A stretch of 64,000 bases of DNA from JBNGOQ01 sp050589645 (GCF_050589645.1 NZ_JBNGOQ010000001.1:1054001-1118000); one strand, 5' to 3'; counted from the first letter of the stretch, positions 49,941 to 59,223 are shown. Notes: generated by a model from the sequence alone, not told the origin. Made by a program: numbers and translations.

Positions 49941-50945
49941 ATGGCTCCAAGCCATGTGCAGTCATTTGTGAAGATAGCAGCTCAAATACGGGAACCGATC
50001 AATAAGGAAATGGAGCTTTTTGAAGCCAAGTTCCACGAATCCATGTCTTCTAAAGTGGCCTTGCTCAACAGGATCACGTATTATATTGTTAATCGCAAGG
50101 GAAAACAGATGCGACCCATGTTTGTGTTTCTCACCGCAAAACTACTGAACCAAGGCGAGGTAAACGAACGCAGTTATCGCGGGGCCTCGGTCATAGAGCT
50201 GATACATACGGCCTCTTTGGTGCATGATGACGTGGTGGATGAAAGCAATAAAAGAAGGGGATTTTTCTCCGTAAATGCGCTTTGGAAAAATAAGATAGCC
50301 GTATTGGTGGGGGATTTCCTTCTAGCAAGGGGGATGCTCCTATCCGTAGACCATGGTGATTTTGATCTCTTGCAAATCATTTCCGTAGCCATGCGGGAGA
50401 TCAGTGAGGGCGAGCTATTGCAGATCGATAAGGCAAGGCGCTTGGACATTACCGAAGCCGTATACTATGAAATCATCAGACAAAAAACGGCTACCCTGAT
50501 CGCGGCCTGTTGCAGTATTGGTGCCTGCTCGGTGAAACCCGGCTCAGCAGAGGTGGAGATCTTTAGAAAATTTGGCGAGCTTAGCGGCATGGCCTTTCAA
50601 ATCAAGGACGATCTTTTTGACTACAGTGAGGAAAAAATCGGGAAACCCACGGGAATCGATATTAAGGAACAAAAAATGACCCTTCCCCTGATTCACGTAT
50701 TGAACACCTGTTCCAAGGACGAAAAGAAATGGCTGATCAATTCCATAAAGAACCACAACAAAAATCGGAAACGGGTCAGGGAGGTCATTGCTTTTGTAAA
50801 GGAAAAAGGAGGATTGCGCTATGCGGAAAACAAAATGCACGAGTTCAAGGAAGAAGCATTGAATATTTTGGACGCCTATCCCGAGTCCGAGTACAAAAGT
50901 TCCCTAAAACTCATGGTGAACTATGTGGTGGATCGAAAAAAATAG
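49941..50945 (+). CDS. polyprenyl (octaprenyl-type) diphosphate synthase
   Basis: Long-chain trans-prenyltransferase for menaquinone side chains. 334 residues from MAPSHVQSFVKIA; an 11-codon upstream extension is unsupported. The first Asp-rich motif is LVHDDVVDES (near 88), the second is KDDLFDYSEE (near 218), and GKQMRPMFVFLTAK (near 54) and GELLQI are also present. Chain length cannot be read reliably, so no single gene symbol is given (ispB/hepT-type). Confidence 0.93.
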   Translation: MAPSHVQSFVKIAAQIREPINKEMELFEAKFHESMSSKVALLNRITYYIVNRKGKQMRPMFVFLTAKLLNQGEVNERSYRGASVIELIHTASLVHDDVVDESNKRRGFFSVNALWKNKIAVLVGDFLLARGMLLSVDHGDFDLLQIISVAMREISEGELLQIDKARRLDITEAVYYEIIRQKTATLIAACCSIGACSVKPGSAEVEIFRKFGELSGMAFQIKDDLFDYSEEKIGKPTGIDIKEQKMTLPLIHVLNTCSKDEKKWLINSIKNHNKNRKRVREVIAFVKEKGGLRYAENKMHEFKEEALNILDAYPESEYKSSLKLMVNYVVDRKK

Positions 50946-51046
50946 GCTCGTCCACGACTATAAATGGCGCCCCCAAGAAAAAAACTACAGGCCAGGCAAC
51001 GTTTTAGCCATTTAGGTCGTCTAGTTTATAGAGACACTAAAGACCA

Positions 51047-51610
51047 GTGAAAATCATTTCATTTTACAACAACGAGAAAGCCCTGATCAAAAAAGCGACC
51101 GAAGCAGATCGGGAGGCACAACGGTTCATATACGACACCTATTCTGCCAAGATGTTAAGCGTGTGCAGGCAATATGTCCGGGACCTGCAATTTGCGGAAG
51201 ATGTGATGATCAACGGTTTTGTGAAAGTGTTCAAACATATTGACTCGTTTCGGCATCAGGGCAGTTTTGAGGGCTGGATTCGTAAGATTATGGTAAGGGA
51301 GGCGATTTCTTACCTGAGAAGGAAACAGTTTGTGGTTTTTGATGATGAGTTGTTCGAATATAAGGCCGCAGATCCCATCTCCTTCAATGAGGACCTGGAT
51401 GCAGAGCGTATACAACAATTGATCGATAAACTTCCAGAGGGCTACAAAATGGTCTTTGTACTCTATGCTGTTGAAGGGTATAAGCACGGCGAAATAGCCA
51501 AGATGCTGGAAATTTCGGAAAGTACTTCCAAAACCCAACTGTTTAAGGCCCGAAGAATGTTGCAAGAAATGATAAAGGAACAAAATAGGATTGGTTATGG
51601 CACCCACTAA
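51047..51610 (+). CDS. RNA polymerase sigma factor, ECF type
   Basis: 187 residues, GTG start. Region 2 spans about residues 20-88 (RFIYDTYSAKMLSVCRQYV; FAEDVMINGFVKVFKHID; GSFEGWIRKIMVREAISYLR) and region 4 about 120-175 (LPEGYKMVFVLYAVEGYKHGEIA), the two DNA-binding parts of ECF sigma factors. The downstream gene overlaps it by 14 bases and encodes a single-span membrane protein that looks like its anti-sigma factor, followed by an outer membrane protein. Confidence 0.93.
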   Translation: MKIISFYNNEKALIKKATEADREAQRFIYDTYSAKMLSVCRQYVRDLQFAEDVMINGFVKVFKHIDSFRHQGSFEGWIRKIMVREAISYLRRKQFVVFDDELFEYKAADPISFNEDLDAERIQQLIDKLPEGYKMVFVLYAVEGYKHGEIAKMLEISESTSKTQLFKARRMLQEMIKEQNRIGYGTH

Positions 51611-52343
51611 GTTTGAGGAGCAGATTAAGGAAAAATTGAACGAAAGGCGGATGCAACCCACCGAAAGGGCGTGGGAAGCCATCAGCGAAACGCTCTATAC
51701 CAATAGGGCGTCCAAGAGGGGAAACTTCTTTTGGTATGGCCTGGCCGCCAGTTTTGCAGGTATTTTGGCAGTTTCCCTCTGGTATTTTAGCCTTCGGGAG
51801 GTTTCCACAGCACCTGACCAGCAAACGGTAGAGGTACCGGTAAGCAAGAAAAAAATTGAACAGCCGAAAGGAAACAATACCATACCGGCCTTGGAGAAGG
51901 TGCCCGAGGAAATTGCAGTTGCCAAGGAGGATACAGAAGTTATGACCGAGGAGGCTCCCCTGGCCAAGAATGCCATGGCGCAACGAGAGACCGATATAAA
52001 GGTAACGGAAAAGATACATGGTTCGGAATTGATAAGAAAAAAAGAATGGTCGGAATCACAGGAAATCATAGATACAAAAATTGCCGAGGTAATTGCCCAA
52101 GTAGATTTGCTAGAACAGGAAAATACGGTAGTTACCGACGCTGAGCTCGAAACCCTATTGCGCAAGGCCCAGGAAGAAATATTGGCGGAAAGGATATTTA
52201 GGGAGGATCAAACGGTAGATGCATCGGCCTTACTTGCAGAAGCCGAGTCCGAACTCGACAAATCGTTTAGGGATCAAATTTTTGAAACCTTGAAAAAAGG
52301 ATATTTCAAAGTTAGGACAGCGGTTGCCGATCGTAACAACTGA
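51597..52343 (+). CDS. putative membrane anti-sigma factor
   Basis: 248 residues from ATG 51597, overlapping the sigma gene. The N-terminal ~40 residues are cytoplasmic and helical, one membrane segment lies at about 43-64 (FFWYGLAASFAGILAVSLWYF), and the remainder is an extended, Glu/Lys/Val-rich periplasmic region with predicted helix. The layout (short cytoplasmic sigma-binding part, one span, long outside tail) is that of anti-sigma factors. There is no recognisable zinc motif. The call rests on position and topology. Confidence 0.75.
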   Translation: MAPTKFEEQIKEKLNERRMQPTERAWEAISETLYTNRASKRGNFFWYGLAASFAGILAVSLWYFSLREVSTAPDQQTVEVPVSKKKIEQPKGNNTIPALEKVPEEIAVAKEDTEVMTEEAPLAKNAMAQRETDIKVTEKIHGSELIRKKEWSESQEIIDTKIAEVIAQVDLLEQENTVVTDAELETLLRKAQEEILAERIFREDQTVDASALLAEAESELDKSFRDQIFETLKKGYFKVRTAVADRNN

Positions 52344-52479
52344 AATTCATATGAATCACCTCTCCAATCCTTGTTACGCCCATGGGGTTGGCAGCATAAA
52401 TAATTCATCAATCATTAACAGACCCAGATGCCACCCTTCCAAAAAGGGAGGGGGCGGTACGGGGAGAAACAAAAACAGT

Positions 52480-53559
52480 ATGAGAACCATTAGCATGTAT
52501 TTGGCACTTCTTATTCTTTCGCTAATCGCGCAAAGCGCGGTTGCCCAGGACCAAGGATACAAGGAAGAAGTGGCCACTCTGAAAGCGCGGAAAAAAGAAA
52601 TCACCCAACAGGAAAAGGACGCATTAAAATTAGAGATTCAGGACATCAACAAGCGTTTGGACCAGAAACTCATAAGTGTGGAAGAGGCGAAGATCTTAAA
52701 GGAGGCAGCGGCAAAAAAGAGGGCCTTGAACATAGAGAACAGGATAGCGATCGTAGACAACGAAATAGCCTTGTTGGAACGCAACGAGGGCAAGTTGTTG
52801 GTGTTGCAGGAGCGGGATTCCACCGAGAAAACAGCAGGTTTTGAGTTCGATGTAAAAAGGTCCGATGGCACCTCAATATTCGCCAAACGACAGCGATGGA
52901 GAAGGGACGTTAAGTACGATAGACGTACCTATTCGGACCTAGTTCTGGCCATAGGGTTTAACAATGCGATTATAGATGGGGAGTCCTTGGGCGATTCCCC
53001 GTATAAAACTGGGGGAAGTCGTTTTTTTGAAATGGGATGGGCCTGGCGTACCCGGGTCTTTAAAAACTCGAATTTTATGCGCATCAACTATGGCTTTTCC
53101 TTTCAGTTCAACGGCTTAAAACCAAAGGATAACCAAATTTTCGTGGTCAATGGGGACCAGACCGAGTTGCAGGATTTTGAATTTAATCTCAGCAAATCCA
53201 AGTTCAGAATGGACAATTTGGTATTCCCGCTGCATTTGGAATTTGGTCCCTCAAGATTTTGGCAGACCGATGAAAAGATCCGCTACTCCCTGCGCAATCA
53301 GTTTCGGGTGGGGTTCGGAGGTTATGGCGGGTTTAATATCGGCTCCCGGCAAAAACTGAAATATCGAAATGAAAGTGGGAATCGGATAAAGGAAAAACTG
53401 AAGCGGGATTATAATGTATCTGACTTTGTATATGGTCTTAGCGCCTATATTGGTGTAGAAGGGGTGCTGCTCTATGCAAAATATGATCTCAGCCCTATCT
53501 TTGAAAATGCGGTCGTGGAGCAAAATAATATTTCACTGGGTCTTCGGTTCGATCTATGA
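52480..53559 (+). CDS. outer membrane beta-barrel protein with coiled-coil N-terminus
   Basis: 359 residues from ATG 52480, which gives a signal peptide (MRTISMYLALLILSLIAQ... cleaved near AVAQ). An acidic/basic helical region at about 25-110, rich in Lys, Glu and Ala, looks like a coiled coil; the rest has barrel-type alternation and ends SLGLRFDL. A 52-codon upstream frame is unsupported. It follows the sigma/anti-sigma pair and may be a target or sensor of that system. Function unknown. Confidence 0.75.
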   Translation: MRTISMYLALLILSLIAQSAVAQDQGYKEEVATLKARKKEITQQEKDALKLEIQDINKRLDQKLISVEEAKILKEAAAKKRALNIENRIAIVDNEIALLERNEGKLLVLQERDSTEKTAGFEFDVKRSDGTSIFAKRQRWRRDVKYDRRTYSDLVLAIGFNNAIIDGESLGDSPYKTGGSRFFEMGWAWRTRVFKNSNFMRINYGFSFQFNGLKPKDNQIFVVNGDQTELQDFEFNLSKSKFRMDNLVFPLHLEFGPSRFWQTDEKIRYSLRNQFRVGFGGYGGFNIGSRQKLKYRNESGNRIKEKLKRDYNVSDFVYGLSAYIGVEGVLLYAKYDLSPIFENAVVEQNNISLGLRFDL

Positions 53560-53570
53560 TCTTGTGCCAT

Positions 53571-53614
53571 AAAAAAGGCCAGAAGGGTTTTAGAAGCCCC
53601 TTCCGGCCTTTAAA
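53571..53614. terminator. bidirectional terminator
   Basis: AAAGGCC/GGCCTTT and GAAGGG/CCCTTC form a 13-pair stem with one A-C mismatch; T or A runs flank both sides. It serves two convergent genes. Confidence 0.85.
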
Positions 53615-53631
53615 CAAACCACCACTATATT

Positions 53632-55047
53632 TTAAATGGCCACAATACCCTGGGTATTGGTGTCCGGAAGGTTGCCAGATTCCTCACCGACAAACTCCAA
53701 GGACTGGCCGCTTATTCTATAAATTCCTATGGTACCGTCCAATCCGAACAATTGGTAGAGATATTCACCATCATCGGTAATCCACATGTCTATCCAACCC
53801 TCGGTATTGGCAAAGGCGTCGGGACCATTGTCCGCTCCACCCGTTCCCGTGCCCAAGGCTGCCGTTTGGTCTAGCAATTGTACAGCACCGTTGCTGAAGG
53901 AATAAGAGGCCAAACCTGCCTCAATGGCATTGGAAACAAAGAAGGTGTTGCCGTCGGCGGTAAAATCCAACCAACAGGCGGTTCTTCCCGTGTTTCCTTC
54001 ACCCGAGCGTACATCCATGCTTATGGGGGTTAGGCTGCCATCTGCCTGAATTTGCCAGGTGGAAACCGAACCGTCCTGCAAGGCGGGGAAGGCAGGGGGC
54101 GTGCCGTCTGGCTGAAACTCCCTGGCTTCTGTTACCACTACATAGTTGTTGCCCACAATTTGAAATCCAATGGCCGAGGGTAGGTTTCTCCCGTCTGTGT
54201 TGCCCCGTAGGGTAGAAGTAGCGCCTGCCACTTGATCGGCACTTAGGGTGCCATCTGCATTGACACTGTATACCACAATCTCATCTTCACTTCCCGATGC
54301 CAGGGCCGCGGCGCCAGCATTTATGGAGGCAACCACCAACCAATTACCGTCGGGGGAGAATTGCACGGCCGAAGGCCTGTTGGCTAAATTCCGGGTAGAA
54401 CCTGCTATGGGAGACAGGGAGCCATCGTCCAATAGCCAGTAACCGGTGATACTTCCCTGCTGCTCCGGTTCCCCACCGGCTAAAAATTCCTGACGGCTTA
54501 TATTGGAGACATATACAATGCCTTTAAGTCCGTCCGCAGCATCGCTCCGCTCGGAATACGCAATACTGTTAGGACCCAGATCTCCCGTGGGCTGGGAACC
54601 TACAAGTTCCAAGGAATAGTCCTCGTTGATGTTAAAGGAGGTAATGGTATTGCTTCCCGCATTTACCGCCAATAAATTCTCATTATCATCTGTTTTTGTA
54701 AGGGCATAGGCCGAAATTAGTGGGTCCAAGCCCTCGCCGCCATCAAAATCGCCCCCATTTCCGCCTGTGGGATTGGGTCCGATCGGTGTCAGGGACCCAT
54801 CCGCTTCCCGGGCGTATGCAATAATTACGTTTGGTCCTTGGATATTGGTTCCCGTAACCTGTCCATCTCCATTGGTCATGGCGTATACGGCACCGACAAA
54901 ATTTGGAGCATCGTCATCGTTGTCGTCACCATCACCTTCGCCATCGGTAACCGGATCTTGGGTTACCAAATCGTCATCATCACTGCAGGAGGCAAAAGTA
55001 AGGCCAACGACCACCAGTCCAAATACAAATATTTTCAAATTTTTCAT
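53632..55047 (-). CDS. surface lipoprotein with beta-propeller (lactonase-like) fold
   Basis: 471 residues. The signal ends in ASC with lipidated Cys21, followed at once by SDDDD, an acidic run like the lipoprotein export signal that sends Bacteroidetes lipoproteins to the outside of the outer membrane. The body contains repeated blades (for example PSAVQFSPDGNWLVVASIN; VYSVNADGTLS; DDGEYLYQLFGLDG) typical of the 7-bladed lactonase/YncE-like propellers. The catalytic residues of true lactonases could not be confirmed, so binding rather than catalysis is possible. Confidence 0.8.
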   Translation of the reverse strand: MKNLKIFVFGLVVVGLTFASCSDDDDLVTQDPVTDGEGDGDDNDDDAPNFVGAVYAMTNGDGQVTGTNIQGPNVIIAYAREADGSLTPIGPNPTGGNGGDFDGGEGLDPLISAYALTKTDDNENLLAVNAGSNTITSFNINEDYSLELVGSQPTGDLGPNSIAYSERSDAADGLKGIVYVSNISRQEFLAGGEPEQQGSITGYWLLDDGSLSPIAGSTRNLANRPSAVQFSPDGNWLVVASINAGAAALASGSEDEIVVYSVNADGTLSADQVAGATSTLRGNTDGRNLPSAIGFQIVGNNYVVVTEAREFQPDGTPPAFPALQDGSVSTWQIQADGSLTPISMDVRSGEGNTGRTACWLDFTADGNTFFVSNAIEAGLASYSFSNGAVQLLDQTAALGTGTGGADNGPDAFANTEGWIDMWITDDGEYLYQLFGLDGTIGIYRISGQSLEFVGEESGNLPDTNTQGIVAI

Positions 55048-55518
55048 TACTATTTTTTTAGGTTTAATTCGTTTTATTGTAAGCTATCTCGGAGTACCTT
55101 AAAGCCAAGTACGCATAGCTGCACTTCGTCTCCATGGATTATCCAGATATTGTTCAACTTTGCTACATTCGGCCGAAAGAATGCGGGTTAAAAAATCCGG
55201 TCTTGTTTTTTTGACCTGTAGTTTGGTACGGGGACGCCTTTCACTGCTTACAACCTAAAAAACAGTTATCACAAGAGTGCAGGGAGGAATAAAACCGGAT
55301 CGTTTTTCCCAATCATCTTGAGTATCAAATTTTTAGGAGGCCCATGGGCCTGGCCTTATCAGGGGTACCGTAATGAAAATGTTATGTTTTCTATATAAAT
55401 ATTAACAGAACTTCATTTTTTTTTGGATGGTTTTTTCGCTTTTGAAAGGAAGTTTGTGCAATTAAATTATCTTTACGATATTGTTTTTTTGACACAAAAT
55501 TTTCCAAATTTCCACCTT
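55048..55518. other. divergent intergenic region before dnaG
   Basis: 471 bases between divergent genes. It holds a possible minus-strand promoter at 55079-55108, a perfect 14-bp palindrome AGGCCCATGGGCCT at 55338-55351, and on the plus strand TTTTG (55440-55444) with TATCTTTA (55468-55475) as a possible dnaG promoter. No small gene or RNA was recognised in the rest. Confidence 0.5.
55079..55108 (-). promoter_or_regulatory. possible promoter of the propeller lipoprotein gene
   Basis: On the minus strand, TTG (55108-55106), a 19-base spacer and TAGCTTAC (55086-55079), two bases off consensus. Confidence 0.35.
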
Positions 55519-57498
55519 TTGATTTCAAAATCGACCATAGATCAAGTATACGAAACAGCCCGTTTGGAGGAAGTTATCGGGGATTTTGTACAATTGAAGA
55601 AGTCGGGGTCAAACTTTAAGGGCCTGAGTCCGTTTACAGACGAACGCACCCCGAGTTTTATGGTTTCTCCCGTAAAACAGATATGGAAGGATTTTAGTAG
55701 TGGCAAAGGGGGTAATGTAGTGGCTTTTTTAATGGAACACGAGCACTTTACTTATCCCGAGGCCATAAAATATCTGGCCAAAAAGTACAATATAGAGGTT
55801 GAGGAGACCGAGCAGAGTCAGGAGGAAAAGGCCCAAGCCAATGAACGCGAGAGTATGTTTCTGGTCTCTGAATTTGCCGCCAAATATTTTGAGGATACCC
55901 TATGGGAAAGTGAGCCGGGGAAGGCTATCGGACTCAGTTATTTTAAAGAACGGGGATTTACGGAGGAGACTATTAAAAAGTTCGGGTTGGGATATAGCTT
56001 GGATCAGTGGGAAGCCTTTACCCAAGGGGCACTGGATAAGGGATATCAACTGGATTACCTGGAAAAAACTGGTCTTACCATTGTAAAGGACGGCGGCCTC
56101 AACACAGGGGATACCAAAAAATTTGACCGATTTAAGGGTCGGGTGATGTTCCCCATACATTCCATGAGTGGTCGGGTACTGGGTTTTGGAGGCCGGATAT
56201 TGACGAGTGATAAAAAGGCAGCGAAATATCTAAATAGTCCGGAGAGCGAGATTTACCATAAGAGCAAGGTACTCTATGGGATCTACCTGGCAAAACAAGC
56301 CATCGCAAAGGAGGACAATTGCTATTTGGTGGAGGGATATACAGATGTGATCCAACTGTACCAGAGGGGCATTGAAAATGTGGTAGCCTCTAGTGGCACG
56401 GCCTTGACGCCGGACCAAATTCGTCTGATCAACCGGCTAACGAAAAATATTACCGTGCTTTTTGACGGTGATGCCGCAGGATTGCGGGCCTCTCTACGCG
56501 GAATTGACCTTATTCTGGAACAGGGGATGAATGTTAAGGTCTGTACCTTTCCCGAAGGCGAAGACCCGGATAGTTTTGCAAAAAATAATGACTACGAGGA
56601 GGTGCTGCGCTATCTGCGGGAAAACGCCAAGGATTTCATTCAGTTTAAGACCTCGCTATTAGCGGAGGAATCAGCGAACGACCCAATAAAAAGGGCCGAT
56701 ACTGTCCGCGATATTGTGCATAGTATTTCCAGGATACCCGATCGTATCAAAAGGGAAATCTATATCCAGGAATGTGCCCAGATAATGAACGTTTCGGAAG
56801 AAGTACTCTTCAATACCCTGGCACAGATAGGCAAAAAAGAAATGGTAGAGGCCGGTAAAAAAGCAAAAAAGACCCAACAGGCCTTTGATGTGGTCCGAAA
56901 CGAACCGGTACAGCAAAGGGTTGATGTGCAATATGAACTGGAACGCAAGATTATAGAAATGCTGCTGCTCTATGGGAACGAACAACAGGAATTTGAGGAT
57001 TTAATCCTAAAAGAGAACGAAAAGGGCGATTTGGTCCTGGAACCGGAACAATTGCAGGTCAAAGTATATGAAAAAATCTTTTTGGACCTACAAGAGGACG
57101 AAATAGAACTTACCCACGAACGCTTTCGGTCAATTTACTACACCCTGATCGAGCAACTCAACGAAAAGGAGGATTTTTCGGTAAATACGTTTATGGCAGA
57201 TTTGGACCGGGAAGTGATTTCTGACATCTCCTCCATTTTAATGGAAGAGGAAAAATACACCCTTCACAACTGGGAGCGGAAAGACATTTATCCCAAGGAA
57301 AAGAAGCAGGGCATTGCCCAATTGGTCAGTGAGACCATTTTGACCCTTCGTTGTTTTTTGATCAAACGAAGAATCGAAGCCCTACAACAGGATACACAGG
57401 AAATAAATACGGACAATAGGGAGACGCTGGAGGAAATTGTCAATTACTTACAATTAAATAAGTTGTTGAACAAAAAGTTGAACAGGGTACTTTCCTAA
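55519..57498 (+). CDS. dnaG: DNA primase
   Basis: Makes RNA primers for replication. The natural start is TTG 55519 (reading MISKSTIDQVYETARLEEVIG), giving 659 residues; the frame is open 32 codons further upstream without likeness. The Toprim domain has VEGYTDVIQL and VLFDGDAAG (about 270-330), and the C-terminal third is the helicase-interacting region. The N-terminal CHC2 zinc domain is present by alignment (FKGLSPFTDERTPSF; VKQIWKDFSSGKGGN), but all four zinc ligands are replaced: Ser37, Thr40, Asp58, Ser61. Confidence 0.94.
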   Translation: MISKSTIDQVYETARLEEVIGDFVQLKKSGSNFKGLSPFTDERTPSFMVSPVKQIWKDFSSGKGGNVVAFLMEHEHFTYPEAIKYLAKKYNIEVEETEQSQEEKAQANERESMFLVSEFAAKYFEDTLWESEPGKAIGLSYFKERGFTEETIKKFGLGYSLDQWEAFTQGALDKGYQLDYLEKTGLTIVKDGGLNTGDTKKFDRFKGRVMFPIHSMSGRVLGFGGRILTSDKKAAKYLNSPESEIYHKSKVLYGIYLAKQAIAKEDNCYLVEGYTDVIQLYQRGIENVVASSGTALTPDQIRLINRLTKNITVLFDGDAAGLRASLRGIDLILEQGMNVKVCTFPEGEDPDSFAKNNDYEEVLRYLRENAKDFIQFKTSLLAEESANDPIKRADTVRDIVHSISRIPDRIKREIYIQECAQIMNVSEEVLFNTLAQIGKKEMVEAGKKAKKTQQAFDVVRNEPVQQRVDVQYELERKIIEMLLLYGNEQQEFEDLILKENEKGDLVLEPEQLQVKVYEKIFLDLQEDEIELTHERFRSIYYTLIEQLNEKEDFSVNTFMADLDREVISDISSILMEEEKYTLHNWERKDIYPKEKKQGIAQLVSETILTLRCFLIKRRIEALQQDTQEINTDNRETLEEIVNYLQLNKLLNKKLNRVLS

Positions 57499-57520
57499 TT
57501 CCCCGGTTTGGACAAAAAAG

Positions 57521-57548
57521 AAACCCCTGCATTTGGTAGCGGGGTTTT
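57521..57548. terminator. bidirectional terminator between dnaG and the response regulator
   Basis: AAACCCC (57521-57527) pairs with GGGGTTT (57541-57547), with T-runs both ways, between convergent genes. Confidence 0.8.
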
Positions 57549-57571
57549 ATCTTTTGAAATCGAAGTGGAGT

Positions 57572-58201
57572 TTAATACAGTTCAAGGGCTTTTGCCTGCT
57601 GCAATAAATCCACCAGATTGTCCACATTTAATTTTCTCATTAAACGCGCTTTGTAGGTGCTGACCGTTTTTTCATTCAGGTTTAACCCCAGGGCCACATC
57701 CTTGTTTCGCTTGCCACTAGCCAAAAGCTTCAGCACTTCAACTTCCCTTGTTGAGAGTTTTCTAAAGAACCTTCTAGGCTTTTGTGTTCCTTCATCAAAG
57801 GCCAGGCGCTGTGCCAATTCATTGGTAATGAACATATTACCTTGGCTTACCTTTTTGACAGCGGAAATAATATAATCCAGATCAGCTGTCTTGGATAGGT
57901 AACCAAAGGCACCGGCCCTAATGGTACTCAGGGCATAAACATCCTCTGACTGCCCGCTGTAGATAAGTACCTTGATATTCGGATATTCTTGCTTAATCTT
58001 TCTAAGGGTAGCAATACCGTTAATTTCAGGAATATCCATCTCTAGCATAACGACATCGGGGCTAACTTTTTCCAATTTTTCGAATAGCTCGGAAGTTGTA
58101 GCAACGTCGTCAATAACCTCAAAATCGGAAGAAGACCCAAGTACATGCTTAATTCCCATTCGCACAATGGGGTGGTTGTCCGCAATTAAAACTTTGATCA
58201 T
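57572..58201 (-). CDS. NarL/LuxR-type response regulator with Glu at the phosphorylation site
   Basis: 209 residues: receiver domain (about 1-120) and LuxR helix-turn-helix (about 145-205, KLSTREVEVLKLLASGKRNK). The acidic pocket reads D8-N9 instead of two acidic residues, and the phospho-accepting Asp position is Glu54 (VVMLEMDIP); Ser82 and Lys104 are retained. Glu can mimic phospho-Asp, so the protein may be constitutively active or controlled by dimerisation or expression. No histidine kinase is adjacent. It is convergent with dnaG and same-strand with nadE, 167 bases apart. Confidence 0.9.
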   Translation of the reverse strand: MIKVLIADNHPIVRMGIKHVLGSSSDFEVIDDVATTSELFEKLEKVSPDVVMLEMDIPEINGIATLRKIKQEYPNIKVLIYSGQSEDVYALSTIRAGAFGYLSKTADLDYIISAVKKVSQGNMFITNELAQRLAFDEGTQKPRRFFRKLSTREVEVLKLLASGKRNKDVALGLNLNEKTVSTYKARLMRKLNVDNLVDLLQQAKALELY

Positions 58202-58368
58202 TTTGGCTTGTTTTTCTATATTCTAACTATACTGTTACGTCTAAAAATACTGACATGCAATGTAAGGTTAAAATATCTAATTTGTTGAACAAAAATGAAA
58301 TTTTTTCTGGAAAAACCAGAATTTTCACCACTTTATTCGACTTAAACACTTGATTCTTAGTCAAGCGG

Positions 58369-59157
58369 TTATTTTAATCCTGTTGGAATCTCGCAAACAG
58401 GAATGGGAACCATCTTATGCTGGTTTGCCGAATTAAATTTTTTAAATATAAGAAAAACTTCTCTTTCTCTACCCGAAAAGTCAGTTGCCTGTTTGCCCTG
58501 ATCGCTCATGCGCATGGCCCATTCCAGTTCCGGATAGGAGGCCCCGATCTGATCCTCATCGGTCCTGTTATCGCCCCAGAGCCCATCTGTAGGGGGGGCT
58601 TTGATGATTTCCCTGTTTATGCCCAGAAAGGTGGCTATTGTATAAACTTCGGTCTTCAAAAGGTCTGCGATGGGACTTAAATCCACGCCTCCATCACCAT
58701 ATTTGGTATAAAATCCTACGCCAAAGTCCTCTACTTTATTCCCGGTACCGGCCACTAAATAGCCCTTTAATGCCGCAAAATAGTACAATGTGGTCATGCG
58801 TAAGCGTGCCCGGGTATTGGCCAGGGACATAAAACGGTCTTCCTCATTGTCCACAGGGGGCAACGCGGCCACCAGATTATCGAACACCGGGGTGAGGTTT
58901 ACCTCTTGCCGCTTTACGTGGGCAAAATTATCCTGAAGCCATTGTATATGGTGCGAGGCGCGACTTACCTGCTTTTCGGATTGATGGATGGGCATTTCCA
59001 AACAGAGAAGGTCCAGACCGGTCTTGGCACAGAGCGTGGAGGTAACGGCAGAATCTATTCCCCCCGATATCCCAATGACAAATCCCTTGATGTGGGCATT
59101 TGTAGCATAATCCCGTAACCATTTCACAATATGGTCTATTACTTTTTCCGTTTGCAT
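58369..59157 (-). CDS. nadE: ammonia-dependent NAD+ synthetase
   Basis: Final step of NAD+ synthesis, amidating deamido-NAD+. 262 residues from MQTEKVIDHIVKWL; an upstream 31-codon extension crosses the intergenic region and is rejected. The PP-loop is GISGGIDSAVTS (near 28), followed by GTGNKVEDFGVGFYTKYGDGG (near 155 in two parts) for the nicotinate site. The glutaminase domain is absent, so it uses ammonia. Divergent from gldB, a gene order often seen in flavobacteria. Confidence 0.95.
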   Translation of the reverse strand: MQTEKVIDHIVKWLRDYATNAHIKGFVIGISGGIDSAVTSTLCAKTGLDLLCLEMPIHQSEKQVSRASHHIQWLQDNFAHVKRQEVNLTPVFDNLVAALPPVDNEEDRFMSLANTRARLRMTTLYYFAALKGYLVAGTGNKVEDFGVGFYTKYGDGGVDLSPIADLLKTEVYTIATFLGINREIIKAPPTDGLWGDNRTDEDQIGASYPELEWAMRMSDQGKQATDFSGREREVFLIFKKFNSANQHKMVPIPVCEIPTGLK

Positions 59158-59223
59158 AGCGATATTTATTACGTTGAAAACTGTTAACTTAGCCCCGTAA
59201 AAATAAAGCGTAGGTACTGAAAA

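Noticed and set aside
55423..55518. Upstream extension of dnaG
   Set aside because: The homologous primase start is at TTG 55519; the extension contains the likely promoter.
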